Below, in pieces: positions 1-6,369 of a stretch of DNA of 64,000 nt (positions are counted from its first letter, which is position 1; the number at the start of each line of letters is the position of its first letter). The stretch is taken from assembly GCA_024235635.1 (NCBI GenBank), contig JACKMA010000001.1:744001-808000 (forward strand), read 5' to 3'. This DNA is from Zoogloeaceae bacterium (GTDB lineage Bacteria; Pseudomonadota; Gammaproteobacteria; Burkholderiales; Rhodocyclaceae). Both the position numbers and the translations under genes were made by a program. A model generated the notes under the pieces. The model worked only from the letters and a program-made list of their open reading frames with translations. It was not told the origin of the DNA and did no database searches.

Positions 1-80
1 CAAACGACCCTACCTGAAAACCCTTCAGCCGGCTCCTAGAGCCTCTAAAGCTGCCTCCCGATATTCCCGCGACAATCAAC

Positions 81-173
81 TTCCGGATCGGAAGTTTCTA
101 CCATTTATCGGCCCAATGGTGCAAAAAGTAATTCAACAATTTGCACCATTAACCGGCCCTGTCTTTTGCACCA
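81..173. promoter_or_regulatory. Operator-like repeats ahead of the left-end operon
   Basis: Three palindromic elements sit upstream of the first gene. TTCCG-GAT-CGGAA lies at 81-93. An 11-bp perfect inverted repeat (AATGGTGCAAA at 115-125 and TTTGCACCATT at 140-150) has a 14-nt spacer. A further TTTGCACCA copy lies at 165-173. Repeated half-sites ahead of a promoter are typical of repressor binding in phage and plasmid control regions. The XRE protein encoded at 2551 is a candidate binder, which is inference only. Confidence 0.5.
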
Positions 174-233
174 CCACGTCATTCAGTAGTGACGTAACCT
201 TCTCTTATATAAGGTTTACTTTAGACTTTTTGC

Positions 234-260
234 TTGACACAAACACCCGTCTGTGATAAT
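234..260 (+). promoter_or_regulatory. Probable sigma-70 promoter with extended -10
   Basis: A TTGACA -35 box at 234-239 and GATAAT at 255-260, preceded by TGT (extended -10), lie 38 bp before the first start codon. The spacer is 15 nt, shorter than the usual 17, which the extended -10 may compensate. A second TTGACA lies at 270-275. The stretch 190-290 is AT-rich compared with the rest of the window. Confidence 0.5.
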
Positions 261-297
261 GTTTCGCGGTTGACATTTAAATCGTGAAACTCAGCAG

Positions 298-816
298 ATG
301 AATGATCCGCTATACACCATCCGGGAGAGCGTCGATATTCTTTCCGGCCTCACCGGATTCGATCCGAAGAAGTGCCTCGAATTCCTGTCGAACAATCGCC
401 GACCTGAGCGCCGGGATGAATCGCTGATCCCGTTCGAGCGAGATGGTCGGAATATCTATTACCGCCGGAATGCGCTCGATGTCGCGGCAGCGCGATTGAG
501 GCAACGCATGCTTCGGCGCAAGGCTCGATCGATCATCGGCGAGCACCTGCCGGCCTATGTCCCGATTTCCACCGGTCGCGCCCTGGTCGAAGACCTCATC
601 GGCGGCACACCCGACACCTGGGCCAGCCTCCTTCAGACCGCAGACGAGCCCACGCCGGAATGCTCGATTCGCATCAAGCGCCGTCGTCGCGCCCAGCCCC
701 TGGTCAATGTCGCCGACCTGCACCGGTTCGCCGGGCGCCTGCAGACCATCAAGGATTCACAACCCGGCGCAGCAGCGGATCTGCTGCAACTCAACCAAGG
801 AGCAGCATCAGCATGA
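298..816 (+). CDS. Hypothetical protein of the left-end accessory element
   Basis: A 172-residue soluble protein that I do not recognise. The first half is polar and charged and includes a segment that could be a MerR/excisionase-like fold: a short helix followed by RDGRNIYYRR, a basic beta-hairpin resembling the wing of DNA-binding proteins. A basic RIKRRRRAQP stretch follows near residue 125. No signal peptide or membrane segment is seen. The stop overlaps the next start as ATGA (813-816), so the two genes are probably translated together. It lies directly behind the operator/promoter region and so could be an early regulatory gene of the element. No clear Shine-Dalgarno precedes this ATG. 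Confidence 0.55.
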   Translation: MNDPLYTIRESVDILSGLTGFDPKKCLEFLSNNRRPERRDESLIPFERDGRNIYYRRNALDVAAARLRQRMLRRKARSIIGEHLPAYVPISTGRALVEDLIGGTPDTWASLLQTADEPTPECSIRIKRRRRAQPLVNVADLHRFAGRLQTIKDSQPGAAADLLQLNQGAASA

Positions 817-1079
817 CCCGCAAGAACATCACCCTGTCGCCCGAAGTCCTGGCCATCGGCGGCCTGTTTCGCACGTTCGGCGCTGACATCCACGTCGAGC
901 GCCAGATGTCGCAAGAGGACGCGGCCGAGTACATCGCCGCATCGAGCGTCGATTACACCCTGGACAACGGCGCGAGCGCCCTGCGCGTGGGCAGCAACGC
1001 GGACGGCGTCCCGTACTTCGCCCTGACCGGCTGCAGCGGCCGCGCATTCATTGTGGAGGGACATCCGGACAACAGATAA
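813..1079 (+). CDS. Small hypothetical protein, second gene of the element
   Basis: An 88-residue protein starting MTRKNITLSPEV. The ATG at 813 is chosen because AAGGAG at 797-802 sits at good distance and the start overlaps the previous stop by 4 nt; an in-frame ATG at 660 would lie deep inside the upstream gene. The sequence is acidic and soluble, with a central segment rich in Ala and Ser and a C-terminal beta-like part (VPYFALTGCSGRAFIVEG). I cannot assign a family. Its place between the leader gene and the replication initiator suggests a small accessory replication or regulatory factor, which is inference from position only. Confidence 0.5.
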   Translation: MTRKNITLSPEVLAIGGLFRTFGADIHVERQMSQEDAAEYIAASSVDYTLDNGASALRVGSNADGVPYFALTGCSGRAFIVEGHPDNR

Positions 1080-1085
1080 GCGAGT

Positions 1086-1120
1086 CGCCACCGAAGGCCC
1101 CGCCGGGGTTTTCAGTGGCG
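1086..1120 (+). terminator. Possible intrinsic terminator after the two small genes
   Basis: CCCC-GCC-GGGG at 1098-1108 is followed by TTTT at 1109-1112, all enclosed by a weaker CGCCAC (1086-1091) / GTGGCG (1115-1120) pairing. It lies 7 bp after the stop of the 88-aa gene. The stem is short and the T-run modest, so it may only attenuate. Confidence 0.4.
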
Positions 1121-1168
1121 GTTCGCCCGGTCGGTCAGTGATGACTGACCGCTCAGCCACAAAAAGCA

Positions 1169-1196
1169 AATGCCCACTGTTGGCGCAGTGGGCATT
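1169..1196 (+). repeat. Perfect 11-bp stem-loop upstream of Rep
   Basis: AATGCCCACTG at 1169-1179 and CAGTGGGCATT at 1186-1196 form a perfect 11-bp stem with a 6-nt loop (TTGGCG). It lies 33 bp before the preferred Rep start and is not followed by a T-run, so it is not an obvious terminator. A hairpin immediately upstream of a replication initiator is where filamentous phages and rolling-circle plasmids place the nicking origin. It could instead be a binding site controlling Rep expression. Confidence 0.5.
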
Positions 1197-1229
1197 CAGC
1201 AACTTCAGCGACCCCTCCACAAGGTCAGA

Positions 1230-2783
1230 ATGCATTTTACCGACATATCACTGCACAGTCAATACGATTTCGTCGAACTTCGCGTCAACATCGCGAGGCC
1301 GACGAACATCAAAGGCTTCAGATCGGCGCTAGCCGCAGCCATCCCGGCGCACTGCCAGAACATCGAAGCAGACGAGCGCCTGGACGCGCAGGCCGACGAC
1401 CTCGACCTCACCGACGCGCCGCCCAAGAAGCCAGCCGGTTACCCAGCTCGCGACCAAGATCCGAACTCGTGCACGATCTGGACGTTCCGCGTCTATGACC
1501 CCGAGCACCGGGACGACCTGGACCAGACCGTCGCCAGCCTCGACAGCCGATTCGGCGTCGTCGGCGCCCCAGAGATCACAGCGATCGAGCTGGCCGTAGA
1601 TGCCCGCAACCGGGGCGACTATGACCCCGAAGCGCTGAGCGCCTACCTGGCTCACGTCACGACCGGCCACAACCACTTCGGCCCCGAGCACGACCGCATG
1701 ATGTACTTTCGGGCGAGGCGTCGTTTCGATGTCCCGACCCGCCAGACCTCCCTGGCGCGGATGTTCCTCGCCGGCTACAACTGCGGCATTGGCAATGTCA
1801 ACCCGAAGCACGGCGCCATCGCACCCGTCCGAGCGCATAGCTACTTCAAGGTCTGGGATCGAGGCGCTGAGCTACCGGAGAAGCGGCACCGCGCCCGGTT
1901 CGAGATCCGTCTTCAGGAGTCCGAGCTTCGCGCACGGGGCATCACCACGCTGGACGACCTCGCGGCCATCGACGCCCGGTCCGCGTTTGGCGATTACTTC
2001 CAGTTTCGCCGACTGCGTGATGACCTCTCGGCCTACTCGCGCGCCCTGGCCGGCACGACGTTCCCCGTGCACAGCCGCGCACCACGCGGGCCAGCCAAGA
2101 ACGGGCGCCAGTTCCATCGCTGCAGCGTCGCCGACGTCGCGCTGAACAAGAAGATGGGCATCGCGCTCGACAAGCTGACGCAGCGATGGAACAGACCGAG
2201 CCCGGAACCCGCCAGAACGCCCGCAGCGACCGCCACCACCCCGGCAGCTACCCCTGCCCGTCCCGAGCCGTCCGAGCCCGCCACAGCGCCCCTGCACAAG
2301 CCAATTTCAGGGCTTGACGCGCTGTTCGATGACGTCGCCGCCGAGATCCGGGCGCCGCGAGACACCAGCGACGCCCTCACCTGGCTTGTCGAGTTTGAGC
2401 ACCAAATTTATGCCGAGCACCGGGCGGCCGAGATCGCCGTCGCCGAGCACATCGCGCAAGTGGCGAAGGTCAGCGGTGGAGATCTGGCAAGCGGCGAGAC
2501 CATCCCCGCATCCGGCTACAATCGCGCCTTCCAACTGAACGGGGGCACGCATGACCGGGAGCGCACCGAAGCTACGATTCACGACCGGAGAAGAGGTGAA
2601 GACGCTGCGGCACCGGCTGGGGTTGAATCAGTCGATGTTCTGGACACCCTTCGGCGTCACGCAGTCGGGCGGCAGCCGCTACGAGAGCGGCCGGAACATC
2701 CCCGAGCCGGTTCAGATCCTCCTGACCATCGCCCACGGCACCGCCAAGCAGTCGGAGGCTGTAGTGTCCTGGCTGCGGCGTGA
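1230..2783 (+). CDS. Phage/plasmid-type replication initiator (Rep)
   Basis: A 517-residue protein, soluble throughout. Residues 1-290 resemble replication initiators of filamentous phages and small plasmids (RstA-like): an N-terminal DISLHSQYDFVELRV strand, ITAIELAVDARNRGDYD, then RARFEIRLQESELRARGI. A Pro/Ala-rich linker near residues 320-360 joins a helical C-terminal part. I prefer the ATG at 1230 (AAGG 6-9 nt upstream) over 1170, because 1170 lies inside the perfect hairpin. Oddly, the last ~77 codons read straight through the XRE gene in another frame. One extra G in the G5 run at 2541-2545 would give a stop at 2552-2554, forming an ATGA overlap. The true protein therefore probably ends near 2554. 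Family assignment is by recall of sequence pattern, not by search. Confidence 0.6.
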   Translation: MHFTDISLHSQYDFVELRVNIARPTNIKGFRSALAAAIPAHCQNIEADERLDAQADDLDLTDAPPKKPAGYPARDQDPNSCTIWTFRVYDPEHRDDLDQTVASLDSRFGVVGAPEITAIELAVDARNRGDYDPEALSAYLAHVTTGHNHFGPEHDRMMYFRARRRFDVPTRQTSLARMFLAGYNCGIGNVNPKHGAIAPVRAHSYFKVWDRGAELPEKRHRARFEIRLQESELRARGITTLDDLAAIDARSAFGDYFQFRRLRDDLSAYSRALAGTTFPVHSRAPRGPAKNGRQFHRCSVADVALNKKMGIALDKLTQRWNRPSPEPARTPAATATTPAATPARPEPSEPATAPLHKPISGLDALFDDVAAEIRAPRDTSDALTWLVEFEHQIYAEHRAAEIAVAEHIAQVAKVSGGDLASGETIPASGYNRAFQLNGGTHDRERTEATIHDRRRGEDAAAPAGVESVDVLDTLRRHAVGRQPLRERPEHPRAGSDPPDHRPRHRQAVGGCSVLAAA

Positions 2784-2808
2784 GGACGACGTGAAGAGGA
2801 ATGGCTAA
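2551..2808 (+). CDS. XRE-family helix-turn-helix regulator
   Basis: An 85-residue helix-turn-helix protein. EEVKTLRHRLGLNQSMFWTP opens the DNA-binding domain and FGVTQSGGSRYESGRNIP is the recognition-helix region, a version of the fold common next to phage and plasmid replication genes. A WLRRED tail follows. It overlaps the Rep reading frame by 233 nt, far more than coupling needs, and its stop abuts the next start as TAATG (2806-2810). It probably represses the element's own promoter, where repeated TTTGCACCA half-sites lie. The regulatory target is inferred. Confidence 0.75.
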   Translation: MTGSAPKLRFTTGEEVKTLRHRLGLNQSMFWTPFGVTQSGGSRYESGRNIPEPVQILLTIAHGTAKQSEAVVSWLRREDDVKRNG

Positions 2809-3575
2809 TGGCTGACGGGCAAATCGACCGGTTTGAATGGACGTTCTCGCCCGGCGATCTCTTCGAAGATGATCATGAAATTGAACGAGAAGCCTACATT
2901 TTGCGCTTCTCGAAGGGGAAGATCTCCGCTGACGTCAACGCGGATTACTTTAACGAACATCCAGAAATCCGTACAAAAATTCAGCACGAAATTCAGATGC
3001 GGATCGACGCCGCAACGGTAATTTCGCCAAACCGACCGACTCTGTCCGAATCCTCGCGGAGGATGGTTTTTGCGGACGGACGCACAGTTAATTGCATTGA
3101 ACCAAAAACTGGCCATATTGTTTGGTCGGGACATAGACCAGAGATTGGCATCGCAACGTCAGAAAGTACTATTTTTGATTCCCCAGGGGGCCGAATTGGT
3201 CGAACGCGACGCATAGCAGACCGTTGCTCGGCACACCAAGACGACCATTGCCTTGGTGCCATGCTCGCGGGCGTCAATTCCGCAAACAACCATCCCGACC
3301 ACGCGCTGGTCCACCTCTATGAAGTTCGTGACGCCGCCCAAAAACGCTTTTGCAGAGCAGAGCGCGCTCGCAGGACAATTGGCATCTCGAAATCGCGATG
3401 GGACGACCTAGGTGATATCTGCAATCACCTTCCCCTAAACCAGGGTAGGCATCGTGGCAAACACGAAGGGGAACTGAGGAATGCGACCGGCCAGGAGTTA
3501 GAACTCGCACGCCAGATCGTGCAAGAGATTATCGAGGGCTACCTCGACCATCTGGAGCGAGCAGGCAATGGATGA
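2808..3575 (+). CDS. Unknown protein paired with an HNH nuclease
   Basis: A 255-residue soluble protein of unknown function. The N-terminal ~120 residues are acidic and beta-rich (WTFSPGDLFEDDHEIEREAY, FADGRTVNCIEPKTGHIVW). The C-terminal ~90 residues contain a run I recall from uncharacterised accessory-region proteins: ALVHLYEVRDAAQ, GISKSRWDDLGDI, QGRHRGKH, then an ATGQELELARQIV helix. The start shares one base with the XRE stop (TAATG), and the last 8 nt overlap the HNH gene, so the two proteins are almost certainly co-translated. Base composition is clearly lower in GC than the core genes to the right, as expected for transferred DNA. A nuclease partner, specificity subunit or immunity role is possible, and none is shown. 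Confidence 0.6.
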   Translation: MADGQIDRFEWTFSPGDLFEDDHEIEREAYILRFSKGKISADVNADYFNEHPEIRTKIQHEIQMRIDAATVISPNRPTLSESSRRMVFADGRTVNCIEPKTGHIVWSGHRPEIGIATSESTIFDSPGGRIGRTRRIADRCSAHQDDHCLGAMLAGVNSANNHPDHALVHLYEVRDAAQKRFCRAERARRTIGISKSRWDDLGDICNHLPLNQGRHRGKHEGELRNATGQELELARQIVQEIIEGYLDHLERAGNG

Positions 3576-4242
3576 AGAATGGTCTGACGACGAACTTCGT
3601 GCCGCAGTCCACGCCTACGTCGAAATGCAGCGCAATGAGCGCACAGGTACCCCTTTTACCAAAAAGAGCTTCTACACACGCCTTTCCAAGCAGTTCGGCC
3701 GCTCCGAGAAATCGTTCGAGTTCAGGATGCAGAACATCTCCTACGTTCTCTCTGTACTCGGTCGCGACTGGATCACCGGCTTGAAGCCAATGCGCAATGT
3801 CGGCGCAAAGAATGCTGCGAAGATCGAGGCGATTTTCACCGAGTTAGAGGGTCGCAAGGCGGTCCCGGTCGCGGCATTCGAGATTGACGCCCACGAAGCT
3901 AAAAAAAGGCGCCTTGCGCGCCCCACTGGCACTCGCAAGCCGTCATCCACGACCGCAGAGATCACCCAGCATCAGCGCGACCCAGCGGTCAAAGCCTGGG
4001 TGATGCAGCAGGCAACTGGCAACTGCGAGTGCTGTAATCAGCCAGCGCCCTTCAACGGCGCGGACGGGTCGCCCTTCCTTGAAGTTCACCACGTCCGCCA
4101 CCTGGCCGATGGCGGATCGGATACTGTCGAGAACGCCGTGGCGCTGTGTCCAAACTGCCATCGCGAGTTGCACTACGGTCAGGGCGCCAAGGCCCTGGTG
4201 AGTAGCCTGTACGATCGGGTTGGCCGCTTGGTGCGGGAGTAG
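3568..4242 (+). CDS. HNH endonuclease, McrA-like, with N-terminal accessory domain
   Basis: A 224-residue HNH nuclease. The catalytic module is C-terminal: CECCNQPAPF supplies the first Cys pair, LEVHHVRHLADGG carries the HH, NAVALCPNCHRELHYG gives the second CxxC and final His. All residues of a zinc-supported beta-beta-alpha-metal site are present, so it should be active. Residues 1-100 (WSDDELRAAVHAYVEM, FEFRMQNISYVLSVLG, KPMRNVGAKNAAKIEAI) match a domain often found fused to restriction-type HNH proteins. It overlaps the preceding unknown gene by 8 nt and ends the Rep operon. Likely role: cleavage of foreign or modified DNA. Target and modification dependence are not visible. Confidence 0.85.
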   Translation: MDEEWSDDELRAAVHAYVEMQRNERTGTPFTKKSFYTRLSKQFGRSEKSFEFRMQNISYVLSVLGRDWITGLKPMRNVGAKNAAKIEAIFTELEGRKAVPVAAFEIDAHEAKKRRLARPTGTRKPSSTTAEITQHQRDPAVKAWVMQQATGNCECCNQPAPFNGADGSPFLEVHHVRHLADGGSDTVENAVALCPNCHRELHYGQGAKALVSSLYDRVGRLVRE

Positions 4243-4287
4243 CGGCACGACGGTTGACGCCTCGCACGACCTCCAGCAGACTGGTCC

Positions 4288-4313
4288 GGGTGCCATACAT
4301 GGGTGCCATACAT
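4288..4313 (+). repeat. Perfect 13-bp tandem duplication
   Basis: GGGTGCCATACAT occurs twice with no spacer, at 4288-4300 and 4301-4313, in the non-coding DNA just after the HNH gene. It lies where the accessory DNA gives way to core-like DNA and could be a trace of an integration or excision event. No partner copy was found at the left edge of the window. Confidence 0.7.
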
Positions 4314-4367
4314 CCGAACAATCCCGGACACCGGCAGCGTTCAGGATCAACTGGTTACGCAAGACGA

Positions 4368-4401
4368 TGGTGGTGATTCTAGATTCCGCCCATCACCACC
4401 A
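4368..4401. repeat. 9-bp inverted repeat with CCACCA end, att-like
   Basis: TGGTGGTGA at 4368-4376 pairs perfectly with TCACCACCA at 4393-4401 across a 16-nt loop. The right arm, read with the preceding TTCCGCCCA, vaguely resembles the 3' end of a tRNA or tmRNA, a common integration target. No T-arm or complete tRNA can be folded, so this is at most a degenerate attachment remnant. It may simply be a hairpin ahead of the terminator. Confidence 0.35.
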
Positions 4402-4409
4402 GTTTCAAA

Positions 4410-4444
4410 AAAAGCCGCTGGTCCGCCAGGGTCGGCGGCTTTTT
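4410..4444. terminator. Strong intrinsic terminator, bidirectional
   Basis: AAAAGCCGC (4410-4418) and GCGGCTTTT (4435-4443) form a perfect stem flanked by an A-run on the left and a T-run on the right. This lets it work in either direction. It closes the left-end operon. Confidence 0.8.
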
Positions 4445-4792
4445 GCATCACGTCGATGCGGGCAGCAGCGCCTGCTCTTGGCAAGTCCGCGATTGGCTCG
4501 GCTTGCAGCGAAAGCCCGGCAGTCCGAGCCATTAGCACCGTACCCGCTGCAAGCACCGTGATTCGTGACAAGCCGACGGACTTCGCGTCCTGCACACTGC
4601 CCGCGCAGGTGCGAGACCGATCGTGACGACTCGGGGCGTCGGCCCTCAGCCGGCTCGGATGGCTGCACGATCGGGCGTTTGCGCGGTCCACGGTATCGTC
4701 ATGCGGTTCGAAGTCCCGGTCGAGGCATTGCCGGTTCCCACGGCGCGGCGTCGTCGAGGCCATGAAGCTGCGGTTCTCATAAGGTCATCCAT
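4445..4792. other. Non-coding stretch before the hemerythrin gene
   Basis: No convincing gene is seen. Short open frames on both strands lack ribosome sites and show no family motif. The only feature near its end is AAGG at 4781-4784, the ribosome site for the hemerythrin gene. The stretch has the high GC of the core chromosome. Confidence 0.5.
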
Positions 4793-5203
4793 GTGATCAA
4801 ACGACGTCTCGATCCGGACAAGTTGTTCTCGGTCGGCGACCCTGAACTGGACCGGCAGCACCGCGAATTGCTCAAACTCGGCCAGCGCGCCGTGTCCGAA
4901 CTCGGCGAGCGGCTCGATCGGGAGGCGCACAAGCTCCTCGACGAACTGGTTCGAACCATCGAACACCACTTTGCAGCGGAAGAACGCAAGCTGGCGGCGG
5001 TCGGCTACCCCGACCTGGAACACCACAGGGAATTGCATTTCGAAGTCCGCGAGAAGCTCGCCGAACTCCTGCTCGACGCGACCAGCGGGAAGTGCGCGCC
5101 GGTGGACATCGCGCAGTTCGTCCTCGACTGGGTCGAAAACCACGTCGTCACGGCCGACAAACCGTTCAGCAATTACCTGTCCAGCGCGAAAAGAGCCGAC
5201 TGA
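4793..5203 (+). CDS. Bacteriohemerythrin
   Basis: A 136-residue soluble four-helix protein binding a di-iron, O2-carrying centre. Motifs are in family order: DPELDRQHRELL supplies the first His, IEHHFAAEERKLAAVGYPDLEHHRELH supplies the HxxxE and HxxxH ligands (written here as separate overlapping motifs), and ENHVVTADKPF closes the site. The length matches stand-alone bacteriohemerythrins. Translation must start at GTG 4793, because the ATG two bases earlier runs straight into TGA; AAGG lies 8 nt upstream. No operon partner is present. A second hemerythrin domain occurs 11 kb away in the GGDEF protein at 15440. Probable role: oxygen storage, delivery or sensing. Confidence 0.85.
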   Translation: MIKRRLDPDKLFSVGDPELDRQHRELLKLGQRAVSELGERLDREAHKLLDELVRTIEHHFAAEERKLAAVGYPDLEHHRELHFEVREKLAELLLDATSGKCAPVDIAQFVLDWVENHVVTADKPFSNYLSSAKRAD

Positions 5204-5349
5204 AGCGCGGCTTGGTCATCACTGACTCGCCAGCAGCAGGCTTGCTGAAATCACGAAATGCCGACGGCGACGAACCGCGAACGACGCCACCGCGGGACAG
5301 ATCGGGGATCGAAACCGGCGAACGGCAATTCCCGCCGATGACATCCGCC

Positions 5350-6369
5350 CTACCTCGCATGCAGCACGCACCATTCGCCCGCGCCCGGCTGCGGCGTCGC
5401 CAGCCACTCCCCGATGAAGTGGATCTGGTTGCGGTCGTGCAGGATCGGCGTGTGGCCGGTGTCCGGCACATGCATCAGCTGCAGCTCGCGCCCCTTCCCC
5501 ATCCGCGCCAGCGTCGCCGGCAGCAGCGCGTCCGATTGCAGGCCGTGGATCACCAGCACCGGACAGCGCACGCGCTGCCAATCGGACCACTGGTCGAGGT
5601 TCGCGCCAGCGTCGCTTCGGTAGGCCTGCAGGGCGCGCACGTCGTGGCGGTATACCCGCCCGCCGTCGGCCTCGGACCAGCGGGTCTGGTGGTAGCTCAG
5701 GTGGAAGCGTACGTCGTCGCTGGCCGGTCCGAAGTTGCGCTGGGCGGCGCCGATCCTGCGCATCAGGTCGGCCGGATCGCGAAAGACGTAGTGTCGCGCC
5801 AGTGCCTGGGCACGCCTCGTGCGACGGCTTTTCGGGACGTACGGCCCGATGTCGTTGAGGATCAGCCGCCGCACCCGTCGCGGGTAGCGAGCGGCCAGCG
5901 CGATGCCGGCGCTGCCGCCGAGCGAGGATCCCAGCACCGTGACCGGGGCGCCGCCGAGGTGTTCGATCAGTTGCCGCAATTGCTCGACGTGGGATGCCAG
6001 CGAGTAATCGCCCTCGTCCACCAGCCAGCCGGAGGCACCACGGCCAGCCCAGTCCATGCAGATCACGTGGAAGCGATCGCGCAACGCGTCGGCCAGGTAG
6101 GCGAAGCGCATGGCGCTGTTGGCGACGCCACCGCAGCAGACCAAGCGCGGCGCCCCGCGCGTCCCCCATTCGGAATAGGCGATGCGAACCCGATAGGCCC
6201 GTCGCATCCGGCGCGGCGTACCCGTTTGGAGCCGGGTCGGGTGCTCGTATTCGAAATGGCCGGCGAGGTAGTGGCCGTCGAAGCGCGCCGCGGTGGCCTC
6301 GGCCTGACGCAGGTAGTCGTACCAGTTGCGCAGTTGCAGCGGCCCTGCGTGACCGCTGCGGGCGTTCAC
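5350..6369 (-). CDS. Alpha/beta hydrolase, last gene of the sensor-kinase operon
   Basis: A 339-residue alpha/beta hydrolase. The nucleophile elbow is GSSLGGSAG (Ser), the oxyanion region is VCCGGVANSAM, the acid is within VLVIHGLQSDALL, and the catalytic His is in DTGHTPILHD. DWAGRGASGW is the usual strand-4 loop. The N-terminal ~65 residues (NWYDYLRQAEATAARFDGHY) are extra to the fold. Translation starts at a GTG that overlaps the kinase stop as GTGA, so the enzyme is coupled to the kinase. Substrate unknown; an esterase or lactonase acting on the compound sensed by the operon is plausible inference. Confidence 0.8.
   Translation of the reverse strand: MNARSGHAGPLQLRNWYDYLRQAEATAARFDGHYLAGHFEYEHPTRLQTGTPRRMRRAYRVRIAYSEWGTRGAPRLVCCGGVANSAMRFAYLADALRDRFHVICMDWAGRGASGWLVDEGDYSLASHVEQLRQLIEHLGGAPVTVLGSSLGGSAGIALAARYPRRVRRLILNDIGPYVPKSRRTRRAQALARHYVFRDPADLMRRIGAAQRNFGPASDDVRFHLSYHQTRWSEADGGRVYRHDVRALQAYRSDAGANLDQWSDWQRVRCPVLVIHGLQSDALLPATLARMGKGRELQLMHVPDTGHTPILHDRNQIHFIGEWLATPQPGAGEWCVLHAR

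Noticed and set aside
4368..4401. tRNA or tmRNA end
   Set aside because: No T-arm or acceptor pairing can be built; kept only as an att-like hairpin.
4347..4763. A 138-codon minus-strand frame before the hemerythrin gene
   Set aside because: It crosses the strong terminator hairpin and shows no family motif or ribosome site.
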